A stretch of DNA of 64,000 nucleotides from NCBI RefSeq assembly GCF_040412425.1, contig NC_089783.1, positions 43,001,625 through 43,065,624 of the forward strand. Reading direction: 5' to 3'. Source of the stretch: Macrobrachium rosenbergii (Eukaryota; Arthropoda; Malacostraca; Decapoda; Palaemonidae). Positions 25,712 through 40,718 of the stretch are shown here, piece by piece. The notes under the pieces were generated by a model. The model made no database searches. It had not been told where the DNA came from and worked only from the letters and a program-made list of their open reading frames with translations. Numbering within the stretch: the first letter of the stretch is position 1; each line of letters opens with the position of its first letter. The position numbers and the translations under genes were made by a program.

Positions 25712-28700
25712 CAAGAATTTGCAATATTTGACAATAAATTTTGTTCTAATAGCTGCCATCTTGGATCTATGACTCATCTCTGTTTCCTCCATCCTATTCA
25801 ACAAGAGCAAATGGTCCATTTGGGGAATGGTGAAGAGAGAAATAAATTCCTGCTCCCTTTGCTTGCATCCCAACAACTACATTACAGTAGTTTTGTTTGT
25901 AGTGAGGGATATCAGTTCAGTGAAAATGGAAATAGCTTTAAATTTCTGGTTAGAAAATATACAGAGAAAACCATTTTTCTAATGGATGCCTAATGTGATT
26001 AACTTGTAATTTAAATGCATCTGCAAGAAAAAGATAATAAAAAATTTCAAGAAGTTACAAAACAAGAAATTTCAATTTCTGTGTGCTGAGCACACCAAGA
26101 GCATACTAACTAACCATCTATCTACCTACCTGCTCAACCCACAAACCATTAAGATTAGAAGCATTAATACCACAAACTTACTTGCAATATACTGTTATAG
26201 AACAACTTAAAACTGGAACCATAACTGACTGACTCCTTAAAGTCTTGCTGTGGTTATCATCCATGCTATATAAAAGCAAATGCTAGGAATACTTGGTTAA
26301 ATTAACTATTATATAAACTGGAGAGAGAGAGAGAGAAAAAAAATCTGTACTCAAACCCCACTCCGTGCACAATCATCAACAATAAGTGCCAACCAACTCT
26401 ACCCTTCACTCTTTATGACAATACTAGGAAAATATAAATGAATACTTCATTTAAGAAAACATGACATCATTCTTGTGATCCTGAAGTAAACTGTAATTTC
26501 TAAGGTAAAACAATAATGCTGGTGGTATTTTCTAAAACCCCTATTATAGTTATCAAAGATAGTTTTTCTTATCAGCTTTGATTTAAATTTACTTGTTATA
26601 TTAATATTGGATAAAAATGAATAAAAAAAAAAATAGTTCCAGAATACCATGGTATTTTTATTTGCCATTCTCCAAACCTAACACTTTCAACTAAAGTGGC
26701 TGTCCGTTCAGTCACCTTCATGAGAAAAGGAAATATACTTACAAAAAGTAAACAAATATAATTTAATGTAATAGGGATATCTGCTATATATATCCCAATC
26801 ATTGAAAGAATTATGAAAGTGAAGTTATGAAGCCAAACACTGTGGGTATTAAAGGTGAATGCAATGATGGATGATACAAGAAATGTATAAATATGTATGC
26901 ACCTCTTGTATGTTTATGTTGTCTGTCAATGTTTATTTATTTATTTTAACAATTTCTGTAGAAACTTACAAGCTACAAATGATGTCTGTAGTGGTGGCTA
27001 TGTGCATGGTAAGAATTTTAAACTGATCTAAACTCAAGGTCTAAATACATCATTATTGGCTTGTATGTTTCCTTGTGGTATGTTTCCTTGTGATATGCTA
27101 TTAGTTCACTTTATTAAAATTAGTTTCTTACCACTTCTGTAAATGTTGATCCTTCTGGCAACAATTGCATGTCAATACTTCTTCCAAAGTCTATAAGTTT
27201 CAGTGAAGATGGACACTGTTCAAAAACATCTTTGGGTGTGCTTGCTGTACAATTGATCTTTGGCATACCCCTGATCATGAAATTGTCAGGCTTAATGTCT
27301 GCATGGATTATATTACAGCTATGAAGGGCTTCAACAACTGACATTACTTCAATCATGAACAGAATCACTATTCCTTCAGGTAAGGTACTTCTTGAAAGCT
27401 TGTACCTGCCAAAAATAATTATGACATATGTAGACAAAAAACATTTGTAAACAACCATAGATAAGAATACAGACATTACAAATATTCAGTAATATGCATC
27501 ACAACAATCAATAAAATAATAAGTTACTACTGACCGATTAACAACGTCTAGTAAGGTGCCATGCTTGTGATATTCATTTACTAATATGGAGCCATTAGTA
27601 AAGAAGTATCCACGATTGACTCTCATCATCGAATCTAATACATCTGTTTTATATTCCTGGGCTTTTAACCGACTCCGCAGTTCATGACATATATAAAACT
27701 CCCATGGCCATGATGGCTTTTGAAGTTTCAAAATCATCTGTAATAAAAAATGGTCTTTTTATAATTAATAAAATCAACCAAACCTATTTTCAATGTAAAA
27801 TTACATGTTTTCAAAGTATGGTACCAAGAAAATAATAAATATATAATATGAGAAAATTCTATTGCCAAATATGCTCAAATATAAACTGCTATCTTAATAG
27901 AGATGACCCATAAAGAATTTACAATATCATTCAGAAATGTTACTCAAGAGAGATGACCTACTTTCTCAGTGAGCAGCATAACTATAGCATGAGTAGTTTC
28001 ATTTAGTGTATGTATTCTTCTCTTCTCCAAAATTATTATAACTGCATAATCTAAGTTCGATAACCTTCAGGTTATCATTTTTTATCAGTTGTTCTGCCTT
28101 TACTGCCAGTCACTATATTGGTGCTTACAACATCTTTAAGCAAAGACACTCTCACTTATAATGTTATGAAATACTCTTCTCAGAGAGGGAACTAACTGAT
28201 GACTTGAACAGGTCACTCAGGGTCCCAAGAGGGCTGTTCTGACATACCAATAATCTCAATCAGCAAGACAACCAATAGTCAGTATTGCCGTATACTGAAC
28301 CACCAATTCATCAGTCATAAATGTAATATTAACTCTGCCTCTTCAAAAGAGAATCAGAACATTTCCTACAGTGTGGCAAATTTTGCCATTCCCTTTCATA
28401 TACCACCCCTGCTTCCTCAACTTTTGGAACACACTGTCCCTCAGCCAGCTATTGAGATAACAAAAGGAGAGCCCCTGGTTTCTATTGAGGACCACTAAAA
28501 CCAAAATTGTAGCAACTTCTTATAAATTTTCTCAAGTAGCAGAATGGATTGGGAAATTTAGCAATATCCCCAGCCTGAACCATACAAACAAATGTGTTGA
28601 ATTATCAATATATCCTGTTTCTTATTACCGTACATATCCTGTTCACCACATCGAAGTCGAGCTTACAGACTACATAAACTCCATATAAGATATTCTATTC

Positions 28701-31700
28701 TCAGAAAAAACTGTAAACCAGTCTTAACAATTTCCTTCAAATACCTAATTGAAATAATAGCGTCAAACCCTAAGTCATAAATTAACCCTTTCGAAACAAA
28801 AATGAAATTTGAAAATTAATCTTATGGTACCTAAAGTGTCCCTCTGATAAACAAAAATATAACCTTGTTCACCTAATTCTCTACTTAAAACTTGACCAAT
28901 GCAAGTCTAGTCACACGAATACAGTACAGTCACTGATCAATGCAAGTCTAAAGACATGAAGACACTGATGCAAGTCGTGATGATACGCCTTTGTTCAGTT
29001 GATCCACAAGTACTAACTATTCTATCCTCTTGAAGAATAAAACCTTGCTAAATCTTTATACAGATCATTTTAATGTCTTTATGTCACTCTCCCTTTACAA
29101 GGCTGGAAATGTAATGATTTCTCTTCATTCCCTTTTATCTTGCAGATTTTTTGTCTGAAGTCTCATTTGGTCCAAGTTTCCTATTATATCCAGTATTTTC
29201 TCAGCTTTCCTACTGGTTTTCATCTTGCCCTCCCACTCTTAATACCAACCTCTGGACATTCTCTTATCAACTACCTCATGTCCCATGATCTTCCCATGTA
29301 CTTTTGTCAAGAATTTCACAATACTGTAGTTAAACCTAAACATCTTGGTATACTGTCTTAGACAGGATATTCACCAAGCCAATTAGGTGTGACAGCCAGT
29401 AGTACTTCAGGACACCCATACCTCCATGTGTGCCAGATACGCAATGGATGAAGGTTATGAAAAGGATTGGCCTACATCCTTCCAAATGGATAAAACATGA
29501 CTTGCTGCAACTTATTGTATGTTAGTTTTATAAGTTAGTCATTATTTTATTTTCTGCATTGATGAAGTGACTGGCCCTCAACATATAAACAAAAAACTTA
29601 TGGGGAACAACTTGTAAATCTTGAAAAGGTGTTCCAATAATATCAAAGGCCTGCTCAAGGGATGGCATGTCTCCAGATTGAAATTAAAAGCCATCAAAGT
29701 CAAGAAAACTTGAAACTACAATCTTTATCTTGATTCCACAGGAGATATTCCTTAATGGACAGAGAAGACCACTTTTATCTGAAATGCCAAGGTAAAATCA
29801 ACAGTCTCAAAGAAACAGTCCTGAGGGTCAAATTCAGTAAATAGGAATCTGCAAGGGGACCTGGTTGAGGATAAACAATACCACAGTTTCAACTAGGAAG
29901 TTAAGTAGTTGCCAGATGAATCAACTGGGCAAAATGATGAAACAGCTAAGAAATGTTCCTACCAATCCCTAAACCTGCTAGTTCAGGAACAAGTCTGCTA
30001 GTTCAGGAACAGAAGATTCAATTGGAAAAGTACCTATTTTGTTGCTCTAAGTAACAATGCCTATTTTCCTTGTAAAGAGAAGTGGTAAAACTGCAAAGGA
30101 TAGTGATAACTGCTCATGTGATTTCAAAAAGCAACCCTCTTACAAATTATGCACGATAACCTCCGTGCATGAAGAGGAGGAGCCTTTAGATGAATGAAAA
30201 TTGTGCAAGTGAGGCTAATTCCAAAGTGCCATTCAAGTAGGAAAAACACTGAAATTGTCTATGAAAAGATCTACAAGGTCCAGAAACCACTCCTGCAGCT
30301 AAAAGGACAAAATGAAAAGTCATCCACGAGTTTGCTGAAGACCGAACTTCATCAGGACCTTCCTTACAAGTAAAAAAGGAGGAAAAGGCATAAAAATCCA
30401 GGCTGTCCCAGGCCTGGAGCATAGGTTCCACTGCCTGACCTGCTCGGTCTGGCAGTGAAAAGCCATGTGGTGGTGTGGAATTCACTAACATGATGAATGA
30501 ACCCAGCAAGAGAATCTCCTCTACCCACCAGAATGCAAGCAATGACCAAGTGAAGAAACCATTCTTAACTGTTCACCAACAGGTTGCATCTCCTGGAATA
30601 AACCTTGGCACTAAGGAGAAGTGGTTCTCCTCTCATCAGAATACAGATCTTGACAGCCAGACAGTATTCCTTCTTGATTCAACAAGTAAGCAATGGCAGT
30701 AGTATTGTATATTTCTAGTATGGGCATTTTGCTTTGAACAATGTTACATGCATACTCAAGTAGCATAACTTGTTTTTACTATTATCTATGATCCCATATT
30801 GCCATCTTTTATAAGCTGTATTCTTAGAACTGTTTAGTACCCTGAAGGCAACTTTATAATACATGATGAAAGTCTTGGGTCTCCCTTTATTTTCATATGA
30901 GGATCTCTTATATCCTTAAGGGATATTAAGAGTTTATAATACAATGTCTTGGTTGGCTAGTAATAAGCTCTCGGGGAGTGGTAAGGGGACAGAAAATGAC
31001 AGAAGAATGGATCCAGCCTAATCCACTGATTTCACCTCAATTGTAAAACTCACAATGAAAAATGCAGATGCCTAGCCCTTCCTTTTTCCCACTGAGAAGA
31101 CCAATCTGCATTGTCATCACAAAGGGAAAGACTGACATAGACCTTACCTTGTCAATGAGAACAAAATTTATGTGGGTCTACAGAGGTAGGAGATATGAAG
31201 TGATCACATGCTCACCCACGACCCTCAAATTTACCTTGCTTATTTACTTTCCATGAGAAAAACATGACAACTGATGCAATAACAAAAATGGACAAATAAA
31301 AATCAAGCATAAAGAGCAAAGAAACAAAGGAATGTACACTCAGATACATCCATCCAAGCGAGAGGTAAGAGTGGTAGCACTTCACAATACAGTCAAAATA
31401 TAAAGAGAAGCATTAGATAGCATGTGTTAGTACACCCATTCACTCACTAGCATCACTATACAGCTAAGCTTGTAATTACACTCATTCACCAGTTCAGCTA
31501 CACATGAAAGACATTCTCCACTTAAAAGGCATTTGTTTGTATTCCCGTAGGAACAAAAGGACCAGCCTCCACAGCGAGAATTTGAGAGAAGGGGAAATCA
31601 GGGTGGAGATGGCTAGTACCCAAACTCTCTCTCATTACATCCAAAAGAAAAGATGGGAAATGTAGTGACCCCTTGTAAATATGAAAAGTGGCATTCCTAT

Positions 31701-34700
31701 GGAATAAGTTACCTTATTGTTAAAGAGACAGATCTTAGTTTGTTGAAAAAAACTGACACACAATACCATGGACGAGAGTGACAAAAATTCTGAAAAGGCA
31801 AAATTTCAAGTTAAGCATGGGTGGTTTGACCATTTTATGAAATGTAAAAAACTGTATATCCTAAGTAAGTTGAAAGGTTTATTTTCCCTACACTAAGGCT
31901 GCTGCAGTGCAGTTTCCCAGAAAACTTGTCGAATTCTTTTGATGGTAGTATAGGGATAAATGCCAATTACAGCTTTTATTTCTAAAAGGGAAAAGCACAT
32001 TAAGGGGAATAAAATATCAAAGGAACTGTTTATGCTAGAGCTTATTATGTTTTGAAGCTATTCCTTACACCTTAATCCAAAAACTAAGTGCACTTGAGGG
32101 TGCACACAAGACTATGCTTCTCATCTTTTGTTCACACCTTGGTGGCTGAAATATTCAAGTGGCACCCACAAAGTATATGGTGAATTATATTTCCCCAATC
32201 ACTATCAAACAGAATCAATAAAAAAAAGCCTTAACATGCATTCCTTTGCCAAATACAACTTCCCTGTTGCAGTCTAGCAAACAATACATATGAGCAACAA
32301 TCAGGGGCTACAACATGCAAAACAATGTTTCATTGCAAATTGTTGATAAAATGCAAAAATATAACATTTGCAAGAAATATGGAAGCATAAAATATGGTCC
32401 TTTCAAATGTAAATAGGCTTACAATGTCAATTAAAATTATTATCAATGGAATTCTCAATAAATCTGTTGTTTAGACAATGTTAGACTTGAAGAGGAGGAT
32501 GAAGATTTTCTTGAAGTCTTAGTCTCAAACTGATGAAATTAAAGGAAGGGAAAATAAAGGATTTGCTTTGAATGTAAATGCACCCATTTTATAATGCTTA
32601 CAAAGTATAACTAACTCTGAAGGCTATTTAGTTTAAATCTAACCTAGAGGATGCAGAGTACTGCAGTCACAAATTACTCTAGAAGAGTAACTCTGTGAGA
32701 CCGCAATCAAACATCCTTTCATTTTGTAAGGATTTAGCTATACTTCTCAATGGGTAAGAAGTTGAGATTGCAATCAAACATCCTTTCATTTTATAAGCAT
32801 CAGCTATACTTCTCAATGGGTAAGAAGTTATCATTAATTCCAAAAGGCAATCCTACCCCATATTTTTCTGTACACCATACATGAATCAACCCTAATGTAC
32901 TACTGCCTCTCCTAGCAACATTCTAAACACTTCTCAAAATCATTCCATCCAGGAGCCCTCTACTGCCACCACCCTGATTAACACTTCCAGTATGTTCACT
33001 GCCTTCACTATTATGACAAGTTCAGTTGTAAAACTTACTGTTACTAATCTACAAAGTATATTTTAATTAATCACTTACATTTATTACTAGCTTTTCATGG
33101 TAGTATTAGGTATTTTTACGGTACCCAAACTATGATTCTGGCTTATTTTCAAGAGCCAAGGAACCATCATGAATTTCTTCCTTCAAATTAATAGTAATTA
33201 CAAAATTTTGCTTAGCAAACTTTTATATAAATGAATTATGCATGTAAGGTAGGAAAAAACTGCATTCATATAAGAAAATATACTAGTGAAAGAGAGACTG
33301 TATAATACTGAAATCTGCTGGTAGGAACACAATTGAAAAAGGTCTTATGACCACAATACATCAGACAGTTCCAAGAAATGCATGAAATAATCCTATATGG
33401 ATTAGACTGAGAGGTTATCATGCAATAAATAGCTACACTAGCATCCTCACCTGATGTTCATCATCATCATCATCTTCATCTTTACCATCAACATCAGTAG
33501 GAAAAACTGTTACATTAAGAGGGTCAAGTGTTGCAGCTTGGAAGACTTTAGCATATGCTCCTTCACCTCGCAAACGGCGAACATAAAACATTTCCTTCCC
33601 CAAGGTCAGCTGAAATAAGAATGAGAGGTACAATACGCAGCTACAAGTATGTAAGTTTTTTTTTTTTTTTTTTGTTACAATGGCTTGCGCACCACTTAGA
33701 TCACAGTTATATTTAGTTGATCCACTTGTTTGAGTAAAGGATGACCACTGAACCAAATTTTTGTCTCTCATCATTTGAGCATCAATTATTTTTTGGCATT
33801 TTATTAGTTTCCTTGACTCTGTATGCACAATTAGTTTTACTGTTTTCTATCATCAAAATCAAATATGTAAATATCGATGTAGTAGTGATTAATAATATTA
33901 TTAGGCAGTTTGATCATGAAACTGGTAAAATGAGGGATGAATTCTACATTACAATAGTATATATATTGGAATTTTAATGGAAAAAGAACCAGGAAAATAT
34001 TTCAAGTTACAAACGATATGGGCCTTTGGCCAAAGGGACTATCCCAAATAACTCTTAGGATTACTATGAAGATATGCCATTACCACTGACTCAGATTAAC
34101 TTTATCATAAACATTAAAATTTTCAAGTAAGCTCTTCCTTTTCCGGCATCAAATGTGACAAGTTCTCTCCTCTCTCTTGAGCATTTTGTAACCTTAATTC
34201 CCATCTGGTCTGGGCCTAGGTCTAGGGCTTTTCTTATGACTTGTAAAATTCATAGAGTATTGACTGCGTGAGTTAAGCACAAGTCTCTGAACTACTTCTG
34301 GTACAGACACTTTTTACTTCATGTATGACTTACTACAATTACTGGGAAAATCCGAACACGACAATAATGCACCCTAAGCCCACTAACTAGTCTTAATCAC
34401 ATCCATGGTGATAATGTGCTGATCAAGCTTACAATCAAACCTCAAAGTCAAATTACCCAAAATCCAAACACTGAGACTTTGATGCCACTTTGGCATACAA
34501 TTTCTTAAAAATTTCTATTATATACACAAACAAAGAGACTAAGGTCACATCATAAGATGTTTGCTATATGCACTTGGTCCAATGTGCTAAGCAGGACATA
34601 TATAACTGTTTATATATTGAATATTACATTTTTAATACATATTCTTGTTTCATCAGGATTTATCAACTAAATTATATACGCATATACTTATCACGGTGTT

Positions 34701-37700
34701 TTCATGCATATTTTCATAATACACACCAACACCCATACTAGCAATATTTCTTGCTCTTTTCTCCTTAAGTTAAGATCTCTACAAATTAATGTTTTCTAAA
34801 GCTTCAGTAAGCATTAGTAAAAATGCAAGTATTACTGGAAATGTAATTTACTATAGCTTTGCACAATGCAAAAACCATTTACTGTATATCTATTTCAATT
34901 TAAGTAAATAATGCATTTACTTTATCTTTTCCTTATCTGAACAAACTACAGTACAATAAAATAAAACATAACCATTCAAACTCAAAACACTAACTTTAGT
35001 ATCTTTCCATGAACAGTAAATCTATGGAAAATAATCAAGGCAGCAACAGGCCACAGTTATACTGTGTATATTATATATTTTATTCATTTTTAAAACAAAT
35101 GGAAGAAATTTATCAGCTACTTAAAATTCATCACCTGAATTCATTTGACTGACAAAAGTTTGGTCTGATGTTCTAGCATGGGAAAAATCATTCATTTAGA
35201 CTTATTTTTTTTAACTTAATATAATCATTCATTCAGACTTTTTTTTAACTTAATATAATAAGTTTCACATTAACACCAAAACCAGCTTCTATCATAAAAA
35301 GTAAATCTGCACCAAACCTCACACAAAATTATCACAGCACATGAAGTCAATCAATGGGAATCAGAGCAAACTCTTGGGGAGACAAGATGCAAGTGGGTGG
35401 AACACCTGATAATAGTTTAGCTCACATCTTTTGGTATTCTTTTTTAGCTTATACCTTTTTCATTTTTTAAAACAAATTGCTGATTATGATCTGGTCGTTT
35501 TTATTTCATGACCAGGTCAAAAACACTAAAACTGTTCTTATACAGTAATACCCCGAACTTGCTCAATTCAAGTTGTGCAAATTCACAGACATGCAAACTT
35601 TTCATTGGAACCTAACTGTCACACACAAGTTTTTCACAAACACGCGAACAATGCGAATACTGAGAAACCCTGCAAAAGTGTTTATGTTTAATTTTTTTTT
35701 TTGTAATTTATAAATTTTCAAGCTTTTATGTGTAAATTAAATAACATTAAATAATAAAAGTAATAATTTCTCTCTCTCTCTTTTACTGAGATGAGAGAAT
35801 TTTTATGGTATATGTATATATTTGTTTTGTATAAACAAATTTTTTTACCTAATAATAAGTATTAATTTTCAAATAATAATAATAATCTGTAATTATAAAA
35901 TTCATATGTGATATGTATAATAAAAAAAAAAAACTTTCCCTCATCTTCTGTTCGAAGCTCGAAGGCAATGTCAGACAAGTCAGTTTAACATGACAAGAAG
36001 GGAGTGTTGTTGGTTAGTGGGGAAAAGGTTTCCTAGAAATTCTCTCTCTCTGTCCGTAATAATTAAAAAAAAATTTCACTCAAGTAAGGACAACTGTTAT
36101 CGCTCTCTCTCTCGTTCGTAGTTAGAACAACCTACGTATTACTGTTTCTCTGTATGTCTTTAACTGTACAGCAGATAATCTTAAATTGATCTAATTTTAT
36201 CTGTACCATCTTCAAACTGTAAATGTACCTTTTTAAAACATAGAGACATAGAGCACTTCAGAACAAAGAGAAAGAGACAGAATAAAGAAGCTTGTAAAAA
36301 CGAGGTTGAGAACACTTCCAAAAATAGATTGGTGGAATGGGGAGAGAGAGAAATAGTATACTAAGCTTCACAGTACCCTATATTTTTATGTCAACCATTT
36401 ATTTCTTTTTTAAGGGTAATGTATTAAGCCAACTTTTAAATGAAATTACAGTAACTTTAATTTTATTTAAAATATAGTTTAATACTGAATTTCCTTCTTT
36501 TGATATCTAACGTAAGAATAACTTATCTCTTATGTTATTCTCTCTGTCTCTGCAACGATTCATATATAATTTAACTTGATATTTCAAGTAAGGACAATAT
36601 CTCTCTCTCCCTCTCTCTTGTGTGTTATTCTCTCTCCATAATAACTGATAAATAATTTCACTCTCTTAAGTAAGGACAACCCTTATCACTCTCTCTCTCA
36701 TTCATAGTTAGCACTCACACATTTTTACAACTTATTTTTTCTCTGTGCATCTTTATCTAATTTTACCTGTACTGTCTACGAAGTGTAAATGCGCTAGTGT
36801 GGCAAATACATTCTAAAACAGACATAATAACTAGGAGTTGTATTAGTCTCCAAATAAAAAACACTGTTTGTTCATGAAAAAGCATTTCAGAACAACGAGA
36901 AAGAGATGTAAAATAAAGAATTTATTAAAAAGAGGTTGAGAAGACTTCTAAAAATAGATCGGTCTGAAGGGGAGAGAGACAGAAATTCTCTTCCAACTCT
37001 CTATTTTATGTCAACCATTTATTTCTTTTTTTAAGGGTAATGTATTAAGCTAACTTTTAAATGAAATTACAGTAACTTTAATTTCATTTTAAAAGTTAGC
37101 CTAATAATTTGGGAGCATGATTAGGGGCATATTTAGTGTTTAAACTTTAGAAATAAGCATTTATTAGCATTTTTTGAGACCATGCCAAACTTACGCGAAA
37201 ACTTGCCTTGCACGAGGGGTTCTGGAACCTAACCTCGCGTAAGTTCAGGGTATGACTGTAAAATGCTACAAAAAAATTTCACCTGGATAAGTAAGAAATT
37301 TATGATCATTTGCCTAATTTTGAATTAACACTATCAGAGAACTAAAAACTTTCCAGGAAATCCTATCCTTCCAGTTTTTTTACGTGGATGGACTTGATAT
37401 AAAACCAAAACAATTCACTTCTTGGAAAAATGGGAGCCTTTTGCAGTTAAAAGTAATTTGTATAAACAGATGAAAAAGAAAATTTACCTGCATGTTTGGC
37501 TTGATTAATGGTACTTTTCCATCCATTTGCACATATCCTCCACGGGTCTCCACTTTTTCATTTAAGTTGCTCAACAGCTCTCCTATCAGTTCTTTACAAA
37601 ATGGGTTTATCTTCTCAGGAAAATTATCCTCTGATACCTGAAATAAAAAGAAACTTCTTCAGTGAACAAATACTTGCAAAAATAATACTTTTACCTTGAT

Positions 37701-40684
37701 GCCCCATACCAATAATCTCACTCTATAGAAACATTAAGCGCATTATAATCCATATACAGGCAGTCCCCGAGTTAAGGTGGTCTCAACATAAGTTAATCCG
37801 ATCTTACGATGCTTTTCAAAAATATTCATAAAAAATTTGTCTCAGACTTAAGGTGAAAATCCAAAGGTAAGGAGATGTTAGGCTGGGTACTAGTTTCTGA
37901 GCTCCCTCGTGTAAGGAAGGAAGGAAGGAAGGAAGGAAGGAAGGGAAGAAGAAGACATACCCTAGTGACAGGAACCCCCTTAGACGCTGCTTTGGGAGAT
38001 GACGGCACCGACGCTCTGTCCATCTCCATTAACATTATTGCAGCTTTGTGAGGATCAAAAGTGTCTTCTTCCTCCTCAGCCACTACGTTGTTCTGAGGAA
38101 AATAGGTTATTATCTTAAGAATACAAATATGAGCCAATGCATACCCCTCGCAATCAATACAACAATGAACAAGAAAGTGCAATATAATTTTCAATGAAAG
38201 AGGCATAACAACCTAAACAATGCATATCACACAACTTGTAACTGCACTACCCTTTTGAACTGAGAACACTTTTTCAAATAAATAGGTTAATTATCAGTTG
38301 CGAACATTGACTGCTATACTATTTAAAAATTAACTGAAATTGTCTATTATGTCTATACCTGAGATGTTGCATTTTTATGCTTGGTTTCAGCAATACTTTC
38401 ACCTCTTGACTTGTCAGCAAGGTATCCAGACTTTGTGAAATCTCCAGTCTGCATGGTGGTTCCAGTTTCCAGCACCGACTGAAAATTGAGAAATAAGCTA
38501 CTTGAATATTTCAAGTGTCACTGAAGCTAAAAATAATTTCCTGCACTGGATAGCGCCTGGAGAACCACATTGTGTGCCTTACATGGCACACTGTAGATCA
38601 AACTAATTCTTTGCATCTTCCCTTTTAACCAGCTCCACTGCTTTCCACTTTTACTTTCCTGTCATTATCTTTGTTTTTTCCTATTGAGCTGTCCAAATTT
38701 GTTAACTTTATCTTGCACTAAATATCACCAATTGTACAAGATTAAATCCTTTGGAGATCCTATACTAGTCAAGAAATTGGACTCAAAAGTCTTGTTAAAC
38801 CAAACAAAAATAACTGACATTCAGTGTACAGAAAACTGCAGTTAAAGATATAAATTCCTCTCTGAAATCAACATGTCTAGAAATGAGACTCAGTGGCCTC
38901 AGATTATTTACAAACAATTGTATAATAATAATAATAATTGATATGCCTTACACAGAAAGCTTCAAGAGGCAGATATAACGTAAATTCCTCTGAATGATTT
39001 GAAGCAGATCCCCTACTTTATAAAATTCAAGTTAAAAAATCATATTAAAAATTTTTCTAACAAAATTATAACTTGAATTCAGGTACCTGTTTGTTAACAT
39101 TCTCAAGCTAAGCTGAGGAAAAGTGGATTGCAATCTCCAACAAACTAGGTACCTTATCAAACAATTTGTTGTATTTCCATAAATGTTATGCTGTGAGCCC
39201 ATACTGTGTGAACTTTAATCTCTCCAAAAATTAATTTCTCTCTGCCGGCTAATGAAGAGTTAGAGAAATTTATTTCTGGTGATAGAAAATCACTTCTCGC
39301 TATATGTGGTTCGGATTCCACAATAAGCTGTAGGTCCCGCTGCTAAGTAACCAATTGGTTCTTAGCCACGTTAAATAAGTCTAATCCTTCGGGCCAGCCC
39401 TAGGAGAGCTGTTAATCAGCTCAGTGGTCTGGTAAATCTAAGGTATACTTAACTTTCTCTTTGAGAAATGACATTAATTGCTGACTATAAGTTTTTATTA
39501 AACAAAATATCACTGGTAGTCTGAACCTTTTTCAGGGTTCAGACCAAGTTCGCTACAGCCACAAGAGGTTGATAAAGGGTCACAAGAACCATTGATGTAT
39601 CAGTCAGAGGTGATGTTTCTAATGGATGACCTTAACCTTTCTCCAAGGGATCATTCATTAATATATAAATAGCAATAGCATATTTAGCACAAAAGCTACT
39701 AAATTATACCTCTGCACAAATGCTCCCAGTATTTCACCATCAAAGGTGCAGTGTACATGCCTTTTTTGATCTAGAATAAAGTAACATGGCAAATTTTACA
39801 AAAAGCATGGAAAAACTGTAGCCTGGCACAACGTTCCATAATGATAAATATATCCTAAAGAAACTTGTACTCTACATGGACAAGACAAAAATTTACAAAA
39901 TCAACCTTGTCCAGACCAAACTGATAGAGATGGATGCGTGGACCGAATGTATACCAAGATGATGATACACCATTGGTCTCATATATGACAGCTGGGCAAG
40001 TCATCTTCACTGTGACCAATCCTCAGGCACTGGAGAGAGAGGAGGAAAGAGGCAGACTCTGTTTAAAGCAATAAATAATATACTTTAATTTTAACAATTC
40101 AAGAGGTCATTTGGTACTAAATCACGCACAGGACCTTCCAGGATAAGAAAGCAACATCCACTGAACAAGCCACCACTTCTGACCTGTTTACAAGATCTGC
40201 TAGAAAAGCCTTTGCCTCCTCACTGGTCACTCCCTCCCCATCACATGCAACAACTGCCAAACCACCCACATAGTCCACACAGCCTTGTACCAGCACCGTG
40301 TCTTCTCTTAGAGCTGAACAGCCATAAGGTCTTGAATGAACTAAAGCCCTCAGAGATTGATAACCCTGAGCCACCTGCCATGAAGGTTGTTGATCCCTAG
40401 TTGTTATACTGTTCCAAACTGCTCCTAACGGTGACCTCAGTCTCCAAACATTATCATCATTATTACACTGTTTAGACAAAACACAGAATCAAACCACCTC
40501 ATTCTCATTGGGTTGGCTAGAAATGTTTGTCACTGATACTGAAATTGAGATTTTACTTAATGAACTGCATTTACAATTCAGGAAATTTTTAAGCATCACA
40601 AAGCCATTAAGAAACCCAAGTTAAACAAGAAGACCTAGTGATATATGAGTGGTTTAATTTTCAGTACTAAAAAGCAGTTCATAT

Positions 40685-40718
<34 letters not shown>

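Noticed and set aside
25401..25876. Long minus-strand ORFs of alternating Tyr and Ile
   Set aside because: They are translations of the (TA)n microsatellite and MITE, not protein genes.
27535..27737. ORF starting with ATG at 27737 as a separate small gene
   Set aside because: The ATG directly follows a splice acceptor and the peptide is the kinase beta3 region; it is an internal exon.
36000..36720. CTCTCT runs as a CRISPR-like or regulatory array
   Set aside because: Irregular simple repeats inside a duplicated MITE; no constant spacer length, and the genome is animal.
40184..40467. Adding the exon-like ORF to the BUB coding sequence
   Set aside because: It would enter in phase 0 but leave in phase 2, while the next confirmed exon (38359-38478) needs phase 0; the flanking confirmed exons already join in phase without it.
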